Part shown: positions 11,501 to 26,500 of the stretch, piece after piece
Layout of the letters: every line of letters starts with the position of its first letter
Position numbering within the stretch: position 1 is the stretch's first letter
Assembly (NCBI GenBank): GCA_032209605.1
Contig: JASFXZ010000038.1
Coordinates: 248,001 to 312,000 of the forward strand
Direction: 5' to 3'
DNA: 64,000 nt
DNA from: Mactromeris polynyma
Taxonomy: Eukaryota > Mollusca > Bivalvia > Venerida > Mactridae
Notes under the pieces: generated by a model
Database searches by the model: none
What the model was told of the DNA's origin: nothing
What the model saw: the letters and a program-made list of their open reading frames with translations, nothing else
Position numbers and translations under genes: made by a program

Positions 11501-14500
11501 GAATAATGTATAATAAATTTATGTTTACTGACTAAGCATGACAAACATGCTTTAAATTCACCATTGTGCTATAGTGTATAATTTCTATGTGTAATTTCAA
11601 GTTGAAGATCACATATTTTCATAATTATTGTATTTTTTATAAATTATAACCTGCAGCCTACACTGCACTGAGAAATTCAATAGTTCATTTACTAACGCAG
11701 GTCTTTTTTATTTGTTAATTGTACTTTAAAATAAATTAAATAACTATGGGGCAAAAGACATATTGACATACATAAATTTATGTGACTTGAAAATACATCT
11801 ATCAACATGTAAAACATGGAAATTAAGAATTATTCAGTGCAGGCATTACTATTTGCCCCTGTGAAATGAACTGTTACAGTTCATGAATTATTCATGAAAT
11901 ATTCATGCATAGTTCATGTTCACAATTCATGAACAATTCATGAAACTCCTTGAAGTTAAAATGAGACTAATTCATGAAATGTTCATGATATTATTAGTTC
12001 ATGAATTGGATATGATTCATGAACAGTACATGAACAGTCCATGAAGTACAATCAAGAATCTTTAATGCACATTTCATTGCCAAACATTCTTGAACTGTTC
12101 ATGAACTATTCAACAACCCAGTATTTTATGTTCAGTTCATTACCAGTTCATGAACACAGAATTCATGAACAGTTCATGGACTTTTTCATATACAACTTCA
12201 TAGTCTCATTTTAACTTCATGTTCTGGACATGAATCGTTCAAGGTGCTTATTACTTGAACAGTTCATGAACTATTCAGGGTAAGCCATCATTGGTTAAAG
12301 TATTGTATGTTTGTATATAATACCATGGTTGCAGTATTCTGTCCTTTCCCTTCTATATATATGGTAACTAAACACAATTAAAATAGATTTCTAAATTGTA
12401 TAATGTTTGTTAAATTTAATTTCACAGCAGTTGCAAGTTACTATATTCTAGGCAGACTATCACTATATATTTTTTTAATGGTGTTTTTATTGGAAAAAAT
12501 AATAAAAATATGTAATTATTGATAAAGGGAGGTAATTTACTAAAATAATTCAAAATATTAACAAAATGTTGGTTTAACTCTTGGAAGTGACATAATATTG
12601 CAACAGTGTCATTTTTTTATGTTTTGCAATGAACTTCATTTGCCATAAATAAATAATACTTTTGAAAGAAATAACAAAATTGCAAATTCCAATTTCATCA
12701 TGAGTAAATAATGTAAAATTTATGCAGCATTCTTGAACTGTCCATGACAAGTTAACTCAACAGAAATCCACAAAATCTATCAGTGGCTGTGCAAGGAACA
12801 TGGTTTAACTCTATGTATAGCTATCAAGTACACCATACATTGCTAAGTACTGAGGGATATATACATGTACAACTTTGTTATGGAGATTTTTTGTCAGAGC
12901 TCTTACAGCCTAGTCAAGATGGTCATACCACAATGGCTCTTTAAAGCAAACCATCCATGTACATTACTATTTATGACTTGTAACTTTCATTTTACATTAA
13001 AATAGACACAGATTTGGTAAACTGAATAATTTTGAAAATGTCATTATGAAACTGTTTAAGAACTTTTATTGAACCATTAAATACATTATAGTTCATGAAA
13101 TGGATATGATTGCACTGGCAAATGTTCATGGTCATTTCAAGGACTTTGCAGTATTCTTTAATTGTTCATGAACTGCAGTATTCTTTAATTGTTCATGAAC
13201 TGTTCATGAACATAATTCAAGGACGGTTCATGTCCAAAAGTTCATGAACACAAATGAAGAACTGTTGAAGACCAGTTCATGAACTGTTCATGAAAGTTTT
13301 GAAAAGTTCATGATTTCATGAACTGCATTTCACCGGGGTAAGGAAGGTCCAACTTATTTTTTTTCTCGAATCTGTGTCACCGAGCGCTTAAGAATTTATG
13401 GGTTGGAACATGTTCACAGGTTTGACTGGAAGTAAGACTTAACTGTTGTTTATGTTATGCAATGCTGGCTTTTCACACCTTTCGTTATAGCAAATTGACA
13501 GGAATGTAGCTCCTAAGCTCTTATTTGCATAGGGGACAAAAGTCCCTTCATGATATTGCACATGCGGACAATTTGGGCTTGGGGGCTAAATTATGTCTGT
13601 CTACCAATTGATAGGCATTATCAAGATTATAAGATAATCGATTATCATACATTGTGTATGTAATTGGTGTCAATCGAACGCAGGCAAATTAATCAGTTGG
13701 ACAGTCTAAAGGCTGTAAAAATATCATCCTAAGTGTGAAAATTATACGTTAGGGACCCAAAATATATGTAGCAGTATTCAAAACATCACAGTAGACAATA
13801 TTGTAGTAAACAAATTATACTCAAAAGAAATATATAGGGAACTGGCAGGGACCATGAGATCTGTGTTATCGTAGTAAGGAACATCGTTGTAAGGATATTG
13901 CTGTATATTACTTCCCATCACAAAGTCCTGACTTGACGGACCGACAGACTGCCCTTCTGCCTTCAGGCCGGTCCTCTGTCTGTTTGTATAGTGAAGAATA
14001 ATATATTTGAGTGAATCTTAAGTTGTCAAGAGATTGAAATGTACAAAATCCGCCTGCATCTTATTTACATGCAGATAGAATAGTTTTGCCTTCACCCCTC
14101 GATCTCATATTGCATAGAATAACGTTTTTGTTGTAAAGATTGAATTATAATTAATTCCTCAAATGAAATGTTTGGCTTATTAGATTTTCTACCTGTATTT
14201 CTATGTTTGTTAAACATATAGAGGGGTGGATACAAAACCAGTCTGTCTCCTCCTTTACTTATATGTTGATAGATCAGTTTCACTTCCACCTGTCAGTTTG
14301 TATAAGTATTGTTTATGAAGTACATTGTATATAAGATTTACTTGATTTAACCTCCCATTACTGTTCTAACATTTGGTTAAATTGCTTTGTGTCTAATGGT
14401 TTTGTTTGAAATTCCATTTTACAAAATACATAGTTTATCATTATCTGTATAGACTTAGTGATTTATGAACCCTTGTATTTGTTTTATAATTGAAACTGTT

Positions 14501-17500
14501 TATTCTCTGTTCAATATTGAAGTCAAACTGTTTGTTTTTTGCGAATCAATTTAGGATAATATCCTGACATGGCTGAATCAGTCCCAGGAGTAAACTATGT
14601 GTGTTCCCCCAGCAGGTCATGTTGTTATCTACATTAAGCATATAGACTTACATGTTCATTGTTTTGTGTGTATACAATACAGTCACACCTCTCGCTAGCT
14701 TTCATTCGAATTCATCGGGTCCGAAACTTTATTTCGAATGATACATGGTTTCGAATAGCCCATTTCAATTTGATGTGAAGAAGATAGACATCGGGACCTG
14801 ATATCTATTTCAGATGATACCAAGTACTTGGATACAACTTCGGGTTGTTGAATAAACGAAGTGTGACTGTATGTGGTTATTTAATGTGTCCAGTTAAGTT
14901 TGTTTTAGTCATGATACATTTAAGTTCTGTTCAAGTGTTGTATGTGTTTGCTTAGCTGAAACAAAGAAATATTGCTACCTGGTAATTCTTATTATGTCCC
15001 CCTTCGAAGAAGAGAGGGCATATTGGTTTGCACATGTCGGTCGGTAAGTCCGTCGGTCGGTCCGTAACCTTTTCGTTTCCGATCATTAACTCAAGAACCC
15101 CTTGTCCTATCATCCTCAATCTTGGTCCACACATTCACCTTGGGTAGCAGAGGAACCCTATTGATTTTGCGGTCACAGGGTCAAAGGGCAAGGTCACAGG
15201 GGGGCATAATGTTTTACAAACATCTCTTGATTCATTATTACTATTAAGGTTCTGTGTAACTTCTGTAGAGCAACGCTCTTTGTAAAACACAAGTTTTGAC
15301 TGTTGTTGAGGGGTTTTGCTGGTGAAGAGAGGTTGTTACACAAGAGAGGGCTGCTTTGGAGAGGTTTCTCTGTAGGTTGGTTGTGGGAAATCTTAAATTC
15401 AATTTATTTAGCTGGTTGAGAAACCCCTTGATGATGTTTGCTGGTTGTTTTTGTGTGTATAATCAAATTATAAGTTGGTTGGATTCTAAGATATAATTAA
15501 AATACCTTAAATTGCCATCATAGATCAGCATTTCTTCTTTGTTATGTTCTGTACTTTATTTCTTGATATTCCATTATAATCTGAAATATATAAGACTTTG
15601 TAATAACTAAAACAAGGACAAATGAATGAAGAAGCCTCTTTTTCTTATCATTCTTGGCATTGGATTCGAATAGGGATTGTGGCATAGATTGAACCATGGT
15701 AATGATTATACTAATTTGTCTTTACTTATGAATATTTAATCAGTGTTTCAGTGAAACAATTTATTGTTCATGTGTGGATAATCTATATAATCCATGTATT
15801 CAACATGCTGGTCAGTTTATCTGTCCCAGTCAATTATTTATCTATAGTTGATTATTATACTGTAATGTTGTATGAATGCTATCATTGTTGGCCCATTATG
15901 TACTTATAGTATGAACTGTTGTGAAATCCTTTATAATCATAAATGGTCAGTTTTCATGTTATCACTATTGAATTATATATTTGGTCAAAACTTGTAAAGC
16001 AAATATCATTAGGCATTTTTGTTGCCATATTCAATTATGTTTGGTTATATTTGTTATTGAGACCTTGCAAGCATGATTGTATTAGATGTTTAAATTCGAA
16101 GGGGAAAAATCGACTTTTGGCTACCCTGCTTAACTTAGCATTGGAAATAATACAACAATTATATCAGGGAGCAATCCTTGTCTTAAATTATAAGTAATCA
16201 TTTTATATATTTCGTAGTTCTCTATGTATGGAAAAGGTGGTATTTTATATCTGGTATGAACAATATGAATGAAAATATATGAGTGATGCAGTTGTCTCCC
16301 TTTGTCCTGTTGGAATTACAATGTGATTTGTCTGCCTTTGTGTATACCTTCAGTGTACAGTATAACAGGGTTACTTATAGTTAAGTTTATCACATTTGAT
16401 GCCTCTGATAGGAGCACGTATAATTGTCCAATATTCATGTAGAAGCAATATTGGCTCAAGTTGTCACAGACATTTGTGGTTAATGTACTGTAATAGATAT
16501 AATTGGACATTGTTAGTTATCCATATTTCGTTACAAATTGCTTAAAGTGCATTTTGAATATTATATGATTCGTTTCATTTAATAAATGATGTTGATGTAA
16601 CTGTGAACGATATCATTAATACGGGAATTGGAAGTGTAGTATACATAGAGGATCTTACATGAGTGGTCATTATGTGTTGAATTTATTAAACGAGTCTTCT
16701 AATCTTCTTTAGGTGACAAGTTTAATAAATTCAATAAAAAATGAACACGAATGTATGCTTCCATTTATGACATAACGAAGGAAAGGCTGATTTTCGCCAA
16801 AACATTACATTAACCCCTTATATGCAAGCACAGTATGACATGTGTAATTTGGTCTTTGGTAAACAAATGCTGACAGATCGAAAGTAGGTCTTGACAATAT
16901 ATATTCTTTTTAATTTTCAGCCACAAGACACGGGTTCAAATGATTATATCATATATCATATTAAAATTAACAAGACATTAATTTTCTTTGAATTGAAATA
17001 TCAAACTTCGTACACATAAATATTTAACAATTTCAGCATCATTTGAGCGTTTCTATGTCACGTTTGTTTGGTTGTGACGTCACACGCACATGAGATGTTA
17101 TTTCACTAGTGAAATGTGGAAAAATAATACATGGGTGTTTCTCAAAATTGACTTTATTATTACCACTCGACACCGTATGTTATGTTATAAAAGGTATTAG
17201 CTTCCCAAGTCGTAAGTTGTGGGTATAAACCACATGCAAGGGTCAAGCCTCCCAAGTCGTAAGTTGTGGGTATAAACCACATGCAAGGGTCAAGCCTCCC
17301 AAGTTGTAAGTTGTGGGTATAAACCACATGCAAGGGTCAAGATCATACCTCTATAAGACACTAGGTATGATTTTTCCATGACATGGACTGTAAAGTAATA
17401 CAGATAAGCATTATGCGTTCATGGCAATGAAGCTTATAATACATTGGTCTGCATTTACAAACATTGTCAAGTCTGTTCTTACAATTTCTTAGTCTTGTTT

Positions 17501-20500
17501 TCAGTAGGTACTAAGTTTAAGTTTCAAGCACAGGAGATATATAATACTTTATACTAGGGATGTCAACGAATGGCAATTTTGGTATTCGAATATTCAGACA
17601 ACCATCCGAAGGAATAATCGAACATTCGACCTTATTATTTAGTTATAATACATTTGAAATTCGAAGTTCCTGCGATTACTAATAATTTCTGGGCTAACTG
17701 TCATCACCAGAGCGTTATATTTCTCTTGCCCCCAAATATACAACATGACATGTCAATTAACACCTGTAGATATTATTTTCAGGTGTAAAATGTCATTCAA
17801 TGCGATAATGCCCATCATTGAAATTTAATACACTTCAGCTTTTATATTGAAAATATATATTTTATCGAATATTCAAATGACGAATCAGTATTCGAATATT
17901 CGGACGTACAAAAGAAAAATTTGAATATTCGTTGACCTCGCTATTTTATACATTATACTTTTAACCATGCTCACAGCAATCCATCCAATCAGCGGCCTCT
18001 ATTTCAACTGTATATAGTATAACATACAATGGTCCATTAAGTTCACATGGTCTAAGTTGGATAGACTATATCATACCATTGTCTTTATGATATATTCACT
18101 CACTAACTTAAGTGTATATATCCTGTATATATCATATATCGCTTGATGTCTTTCTATACATGTAAGCGATAGCAAAAGGGAGATAACTCATGACAGTGTC
18201 CTGCAGTTTCAAGACGTCTGCCTCATACAGATAGTACAAAAATCCCTATCATGAATTAATTAAGCTCAGTACAGCTTATATTGAACACCTGTATATCAAT
18301 GCTTTATACATCATGCATGCCTGATAATTATACCTGAAGCCTTGAACTGTGAGGTATTTACAGCCCACTTTATCTCGTCAATACCAAGTATTGGGATTTG
18401 TCTCAATTGATTTGTATTTTATGATTTTGTATTGATAGTCGTCTTTGCTCTGTATGAAAGAATTATGATAAGCTTGTTTATAAGTTAATTTGTAATTCTT
18501 TGCTCTAGTTTTGTGTACATATACAAATGTATCTGTCTATGGAAGATCTTTGCATGTAAATATTGGTGTTTTTTGTAAACATGTGATGTCATTGATATAA
18601 AATTTGGATTTAAGGCTCATGATACGGAATGGAGCTCATAATGTGAACAAAATATCAAAGGGTTGATTGCTGGGAAGAAAATATACTAATTTTTTTTTGC
18701 TGTATTTGTAGTGCGGGTACATCGCGATTTAATGCTTCTTACCAAACTTTCAAAGGAAATTGAAATATTGATCTTAAAGTTTGTTCATTATATCCTCCTT
18801 ATGTTCGTAAGTGCAGTATAATGGATATTGAATGGTATGAAGATAAAAACAGAGCTTTAATTCATTTCAAACTGTTTGATATTGTGGGTAGATTAGATTC
18901 AACACTTTAAATAACAAATTGTGGTTGATATGTTTCAGTATACTTGATTGTATGAAGATAAGTATCGGTACAAATATCCTATGTGCAAAAATCCGTGTAC
19001 AGTTTGTTCATATAAAAACATTTTTGATAGTCGTCCACAACTGGTCAGTGTTAGGTCAGTCTGTTGACTGGCATGAATAAATCATGCCGCTCTCACTGTT
19101 GGAGCCAACCTGTTAATTGTGTTGCGGTCAATTGATGCCAGATCAATAAGTCCTGACAATTGTCTAAATATTATAATACCTGTAATACTAATACTACATG
19201 TAGTGAAATAAATGTCATTGAAATTGTCAAATGCATTGAATGTATGGGACTTTTAGAAGCAAGTAGAAACTACTGCATATTATTTGAAAATTTATTTGTA
19301 AAAGTGTGTTGTAAGGATTATTTTTATATTCCTGCACAATGATGTACATGTATATCTGTTTTGTCTCTGACTTGGGTATAGATGAGTCATTGACAATATA
19401 TCCAAATTAAGAGAGTATCATCTCTGTAGTATTGATGTATTTAATTGGATAATGAGAAGAAGTTGAATTAAATATTTACCATGTAGTGAGGTCAGCTGCA
19501 TGCAGTCTTCATTCTGTTCATAGATATTGACATGAACTGAACTGTCCGGGGCTCTATTGGAACTATTCATGAAGCAGATGTTGGAGTTGGTATTCAATCA
19601 AAGTATTGAAGTTTTGATGGATTATAGTTTATGTTTATTATATAAGACATTTATGAAGGATGCATATACCGTACTTGTTAACTAGGATAAATAAGCTGCA
19701 TACAGTTTGTTAGTGGATATAGACATGGAGAAATATCGAGCGACCGGTAATTGGGTTACTTTTGTTTGATATGGTAAACAATAAGTGCAGTTATTGGTGA
19801 TTATAGTGCAAATTAAGCTCTAATTTCCACTGCTTATCTGTCTACTGGTTACTTAATACTTTACATAAAAATTGTGTTTTTGCTTATCTTTTGGAGAAAG
19901 GTTGAGACTATTTTAGTGTACTATTAAGTATTTTTCTAACTTGAATCAATATTTTTGTACAGTGTAATGTTTGTTTGTATTTGTGTCTACCTTTTGTAAC
20001 AGTGAAAGTGAGAATGGTTTTGCTTCATTTAACTTTTGTTTGAGAGCGTATTCGTGGCTTTTAAAGCACTAGGGATCAGAAGGGATTCTATGATATTGAT
20101 ACTTACAAATTTGAAATACTGAAAATATTGACATATTCAGTGATTGGGTTCATTCATGTTTTGTATCAATTTTAATGCTTTAATAACCTAATTGGTTCAA
20201 AAATCTTCATCAATAATATGAGCATATATTTGACTTTTTCGGTGCAGCCGTACTAACATGGTTTTGCCTTTTACATATCAGTGTTGTGTAAACCAATCAA
20301 ATCTTATGTTAACCACCAAGGCAGTTTCTCTTTAACCGAACAACATTTGTAACATAGACACAGATTGGTTAACCTTTCGATAAAGGGTACGATACCTTAC
20401 CGAAATCCACTGAATTTTGGTGAGTTTACCGAAATCCATTTTGGATCTGGAGTGACCAACAATTATAACATCAGCAATTTTATGTTGCACAACAAATCTT

Positions 20501-23500
20501 AACATTCAAAATGCACCGACCATCTTTTTTCAAGATATTTCTTGTTTTATGCTGTATATGAAATACATAAAGAAGTCCGTTTGATTTTGATAGACAATTC
20601 ATAATTTGAAGAAACCAAAATTCTTACTACATTGTTAAGAAATTAGGATCCAATTTGTCATTAGTACAAACATAGTTGATGTAGTTACATGATTACCTCC
20701 TGTTATACAGAGGTACTGGTATATTACAATATGACTGCGTAACTTTTGTATATGACATTGAAATTATTCTTGTATTATTTACTGATATTTTACAGATGGA
20801 CCATCTAAAGGTAACACACCTGCCAAGCAGAGGGGTGTCAAAACTCCAAGGAAATCTAAAAGAATGGCAGCTAGACTTGATGGTCACTCATCTACTGAAG
20901 TTGAATCATCAAGATCTGTCTCAGAAAGGTTAGCATTGAGCAATACTATCTCAGATTTTTGTCTCATTTAAGTTACTGATTTGTATGGTTCATTGTCTTA
21001 TGGGTATATGGACATGTTGATCATCCTATTGTAAGGTTGGTCATTTTGTAAGGGAACGAATGGTCTTCTTTAAATGTACTGGTACATGTAACCCCATTTT
21101 ATCAAAATGTGAAAATACGTACACAATTATATTGCTTAAAGTGGATGAGGATCAATGAAATGATATTCAACTTTCCATTATTATTCATACATTTTTTGTT
21201 GAATAAAATTGTTCTGCAACTTTAAAAGACTGTTGCTAATATGTTGAAACATCAAATATTGACAATTAAGATGATTCACTGTATTGACAACTTTTGAAGC
21301 AGTGGCAGTAAATAGATGTTTGCAGTCATTACAAAGTTTACATGTTAGCAATCCAATTACATGTTTGTTACAGTATGGAGAAGAGAACACCACCACCATT
21401 ACCTCCTAGAAAGTCTGAAGAGAAAGTAAACAGGAAATCTGCCGTAAAGAAATCTCCGGATGATAAGTCCTCAAAATCTGGGAGTAATGTACCAGCTAAA
21501 CCAAGTGGTAAGACAACTAAAGCCAAGGTGATTGATGAACAGAAAGTTGTTGCTGACCTGGCTAAGAAACATGAATCTGAAACAGAGTTGGATGATACAC
21601 TGAAAGGTAATAAATGTGCTACTGATGAAGCTAGGTAATGGGGTGACAGGCTGTGTTATTTGGGAGGGGTGGCCACAAAGTAGAATAAACAATAATATAT
21701 ACCAAAATGTTCGTCAAAGTCTGTAGTGTTTGAAACTGCCAACGTACATTGACAAAGATGGTTGTGGATCTGGCAGTCCAATACTGTGTCGAAGATAGCC
21801 ATAATGACACATTCAATGAAAACTTTACGTAATGTGAAGACAAAATGTCTGAAAGTTTTCATTTGTTTTGTATCACATACAATGTATATATCATTCAAAG
21901 AATGGCAAAGGGCAAAAAGTGTGTCTGTCCGTGTGAAAAATTGGTTTTCGATCAATAACTCTTGAAAGGATGGATTTATATTCGAATTGGGCGCTTATGC
22001 ATAGGATAATAAAATACAGGTTACGTTCAATTTTGGTTACAATCGACCACATTTTGGAGGAGTTATGGATCTTTTTCGACTTAAAAAATTGGTTTCTGAT
22101 CAATAATGCTTGAAAAGCCCATAGCGGGCACATCATTGTCCTATGGACACATTTAGTTTACCACTGATTTGACACATTTACTTATTCGTCAACTAAAATA
22201 TTTTGAGCTTGTACCAGCACTAAATGTATCTGAATAGTTTGACTTCTGTTAAAACAATAAGAAACATCCTTAGATATTTCATATTGAAATAATGTTAGCT
22301 ATGCTGGAGTGAGAAATGTAAGTACGGGGTGTTAAAAAAGTTTGTTCTCAAAGTTTGAATTTTAGTATCTTTTTAAATGCTCTTTCCATCTATGTCGCTA
22401 TGGACCAACTGTTTTTCTTCTGCACAAGAGAAATTCACGAAAAAACTGTATCTTTCAATATGCGAAACAGTGTAACCCAGCATTATTCTCATTTTACCCA
22501 AATTCAAATTTTGTGACCAAACTTTTTGAACACCCTGAATATATTTTTACAGCTGGTGGTATTACAGTGTCATCATCTGTGTCAGTGGCATCAAGTCAGG
22601 ATGATACACCAATGTTACAGAAACTCAAAGATATGAATAAAAAGTAAGTTCAGCTTTCAATGTAATTTGTAATTAGTTAAATGGTTTCTCTTTTGGGATA
22701 TTAATATTAATATTAAACACTTTCATATTCATTTATTTCAGTGTGGCTTTCCAAACCAATATTCTATTGAAATCAGTTCAACTACTGAAACATGTGGCAA
22801 AACATAATGTTTACATTAAACTTTTCTAATATCCGAAATGAACAGCTGTATCAAAAGTTCTTAAAATAAATTGTTTGAAATTTAGAATTTTAGCTATTTA
22901 ATTCATGCATTCTTAATATATGAGTTGAACGTTGGATAGGAATCAAAATATATGAACCAAACTATATGAACCAAACTATTTTATGTTTATTTTATTTTAG
23001 TATGAATGATGAATGCTTTTGTTCCCTTATGTAATACATGTCTGTTTTTATATCTACAGGGATCAAAGTAATCCAAGAAAGAAAGATGTGCCAAAATGGT
23101 TAAAACAAGAAGATATATCAAGTATGTATGAAGTGTTGTTTATGACCAAGCTGACACATGTACTTGCTTTGAACACTATTGCTTTGGATAGTTAAATATA
23201 TTTATAATGTATAGATTTTATTATGCCTTTATAAGTTTTTGTGATATTCTATAGGAAAATGTTTCAACTCCATTAATAGCTTTGGCTCAATGTAAACTTA
23301 TCTCCAGTTTGCCTAGAGTGACCTTATCTTGGATTTAACATTCATACCTATTGCTAGAAATGGGTCCCACTGAGTCATGTTGAACATTTTATTCTGATTA
23401 CCATCATTTAATCTCTGTATAATGTTTTTCTCTTTTCTTTATACAGCTCCATTTGAGAATCCACCAGAGAGTAGAGATGGTCCACGTCCTGAACCAACTA

Positions 23501-26500
23501 AGCCAGTAGAACAGAAACCTCCACCAACACAGGAAGAAATCAACATGTTAATTGATGAGGAATTGTCCATGTTTCCAGAACAGAAGTATGTTCACCTTTC
23601 AGATCATTGTGTTCTATCAATGAGAAAAGTTGCTGAATTTATTGCTTGTGTTAGGAAATATGTAGGTGGGGTTGCAAAGTAAATAAACCGTCTCCCTTTG
23701 CAAAGTGGTTAAGGAATCTGCCTTGGGATTGGGAAGTTGAAGGTTCGAAATCTGTTAGGGATCCATTCTGATATGGCTGGTTGGTGAATTGCCAGCTAGT
23801 CAAATAATGGTTACCATGTGACTACCTGCCTGGTGGGCTTTAAAGGATAGGAATTAGGATGTCAATGTGCTCAAAAAGTAGATGCTTTATAATTCAGAAA
23901 TGGCTGGCCCTTCAGTAGGGGTGACACTATAATCAATTTGCCACGGTCATTTCTCATCCCAAGATAAATTTAGATTTTCTGTTGGAAGCACATCCAGGAG
24001 TGATTCGTGTAATAATAACATGCATTCACCTCAATTGAAAAGAAATGTATAAACTGAACTATATATAATAATAGAGCATTAATCACCTCTAATGTACGAT
24101 TCCTTTTTCTACAAATTGTGAATTATAACACACTTCCTATAAGCAATTCTATTTTCCTGAATCTTGGCCAGTATTGAACTGTGAATATCTTACATTTTGT
24201 CCCCACACCATTGTGGGGGAGGCAGATTTACCCTTGTCCTTCTGTCAGTCGTTTGTCCTACTACTGTTGGAGCTACAGTCTTCAAACTTTATAGAAATGT
24301 ATGTCAGCATGTTGTGCACCTTGGGTTTCACGTCCATCTCCACCAAAGGAAAATAGAGTTATGGGCATTGAATAGGTGATAAAGTGGAGGGCACCTGTGT
24401 CCTTTGGACACTTTTCTAGTTACAGATTAACTTTACATTTGAATAATGCTATTTTATCATTTTGACTTTTAAGGATCTTCCATTTCAGCCAGAATCTTTG
24501 TTTATATCTTCGTGAGTACATTTTTGTATATTTTTTCAGGAAAACTGCTCCTGAGCCAGAACTTGCAATGGAAGTTTCAGGTAATGTAGTAATCTATTGT
24601 ACATTAATGTAGTAATCTATTGTATATGATTATACAAATATTCACTTCCAATTTTTATTACCTCATTATGTTAAAAGATGTGAGTAATAGAATAGTAAAA
24701 GTAATCGAAGGATGTCTGGGTCATGTTTGGGATTCATTTCACCATGGTTCTACTTTAACAAGTCAATTTACTTAAATTTAATGTTCCCTCTACCTTGATT
24801 TGTACTTTTAAGCCTCTAAACCCATAGACAGTATTTACATGGGTACATGGAGATCATAATGACTTGTTTGTCTGTTTGCTGATATGGCTGTCATATTTGC
24901 ATTTTTTTTATATTCAAAATTTTGCAATTAGATCACCATGCTAAACTTGTTACAATTTGCTTAAGTGTTGTAAATTGCATTATAAATTGTCTGTTGTTTA
25001 TAATCAAGTATTTTGTGCTCAGAAATTTAAAGTTAAGATAAAATGCTAAAAATTTTACCTGGATTTTATTACTTAAAGTAAGATGCTATGTTTTGGATTT
25101 TACAGAAGGTGATAGAACTCCAATGCAGAGAATACAAAAGAATCGTTCAAAATGGAGGGAAAATCCTAGTATGAATCTAGAGGAATCCTGGGGTTCATTA
25201 TCTCAGTTCAACAAATCTCAGCGTGGTAGATTGTCCCTAGATATGGATGGTGAGTTTTTAGTGTTGAATATTCTCTGTATAAATGATATGTCTGTATGCA
25301 ATAGTGACCACAGCTTTCATGCAATGTCATTTAGAAAGTAAGGTATTTGAGATGCGTATATTATTCCAACATATATTGTAAGGGTTCAAGGTAAAGCAAA
25401 TCTTCCATCATATGAATAAAGAAGCAGCTATACTTTGTTTTGCTTTCATCTATTAATTTATAGTTAGCCAGGATTTGATGAAATGTAACTTGATTAAAAA
25501 TGTTACTTTAAATGTACAAGAACACATTGTTAAACAAGGCTCTGGCAAGTGTTGGATTTATTTATCACATGGCCTTTACACATTTATCAGAGTTTAAAAA
25601 AAGTTTAAACTTTTTATTTTACATAGATAGTGAAACAAGTTCTAAGATTTAAACATTCACAATGACTGCTTCCTGGCTGCCAACCAGTACTTGTGACAAA
25701 TTTAGGGATTGTGAAGTTCATAATCAAACCCTGCTCAATGCTGGACTCGAACTTGGGACCTTTGGGAGTCAGGCGCTCTATCACTATACCTCCCTTATCA
25801 GAGTATATATCTCCTTCCACTGTACATTATATGTGTGATAACAAATCATCGTATATGCATGATATAAAAAATTGTTGCTGATATTGCGCGAGAAACAAAT
25901 TTGCATGTTGTAAATTGACATATTTTACGTATTATATAAACAGATGATGTGATGGATGAATATATCAATAAAGCAGCCAAACTTGCTGGACTAACAGAAC
26001 CAGACATACCAGAGGAGGAAACTATGACAGAATCTACATCCAACATGAATGTGGACTTGTAAGCGTATACTACAATCTGGGTCGGGGAATATAAACGTTA
26101 CTCATCACTCAACTCAAAACTTACACTTGCATTTTGTGTGAAGATTCATGTGTGTGAAGATTATAATGTTTACTGAGTTCTGAGTATTCTTTGTAGGGAA
26201 CTATCAACTTTGAGGTTTAAGGGTGAATCTGTTACTTTTGAGGTATTGTTGTCAGTTTCAATAACAATGTATATTTTTGTTGGATCTGTATGGTTATACA
26301 GGCTCTCGTAAGAAAACTTTATGCTAACATCAGTTAAGAGGTAGGGTTGTTTCAAGTGTTTCTATTGGCTGAGAGCGGTGCCGTATTATATTTTCATGTA
26401 GTGAAAGACTTAGTTGGCAAGTTATTATCAAAATGTGTGTCATTATGGTTTTTTTCGCATTTCAACTGTGTTTATAATACATTGTTATACATTACAGTGA

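Larger units (their letters stand above)
8505..20795 (+). other. KATNIP: Long intron A-B of KATNIP (12.3 kb)
   Basis: No open frame with recognisable protein content. It holds repeats listed separately: hairpin-type bivalve repeat, SINEs, GTTCATGAAC palindrome, pogo-like MITE, 47-bp tandem repeat, hAT MITE and second copy of the 300-bp repeat. Stretches with nothing recognised: 8505-9200, 11100-11850, 13345-14680, 15230-17200, 17960-20240. Confidence 0.7.

Noticed and set aside
21631..22136. Overlapping plus and minus frames of 60-99 codons after exon C
   Set aside because: They lie in intron sequence partly made of the GATCAATAACT repeat and have no conserved pattern.
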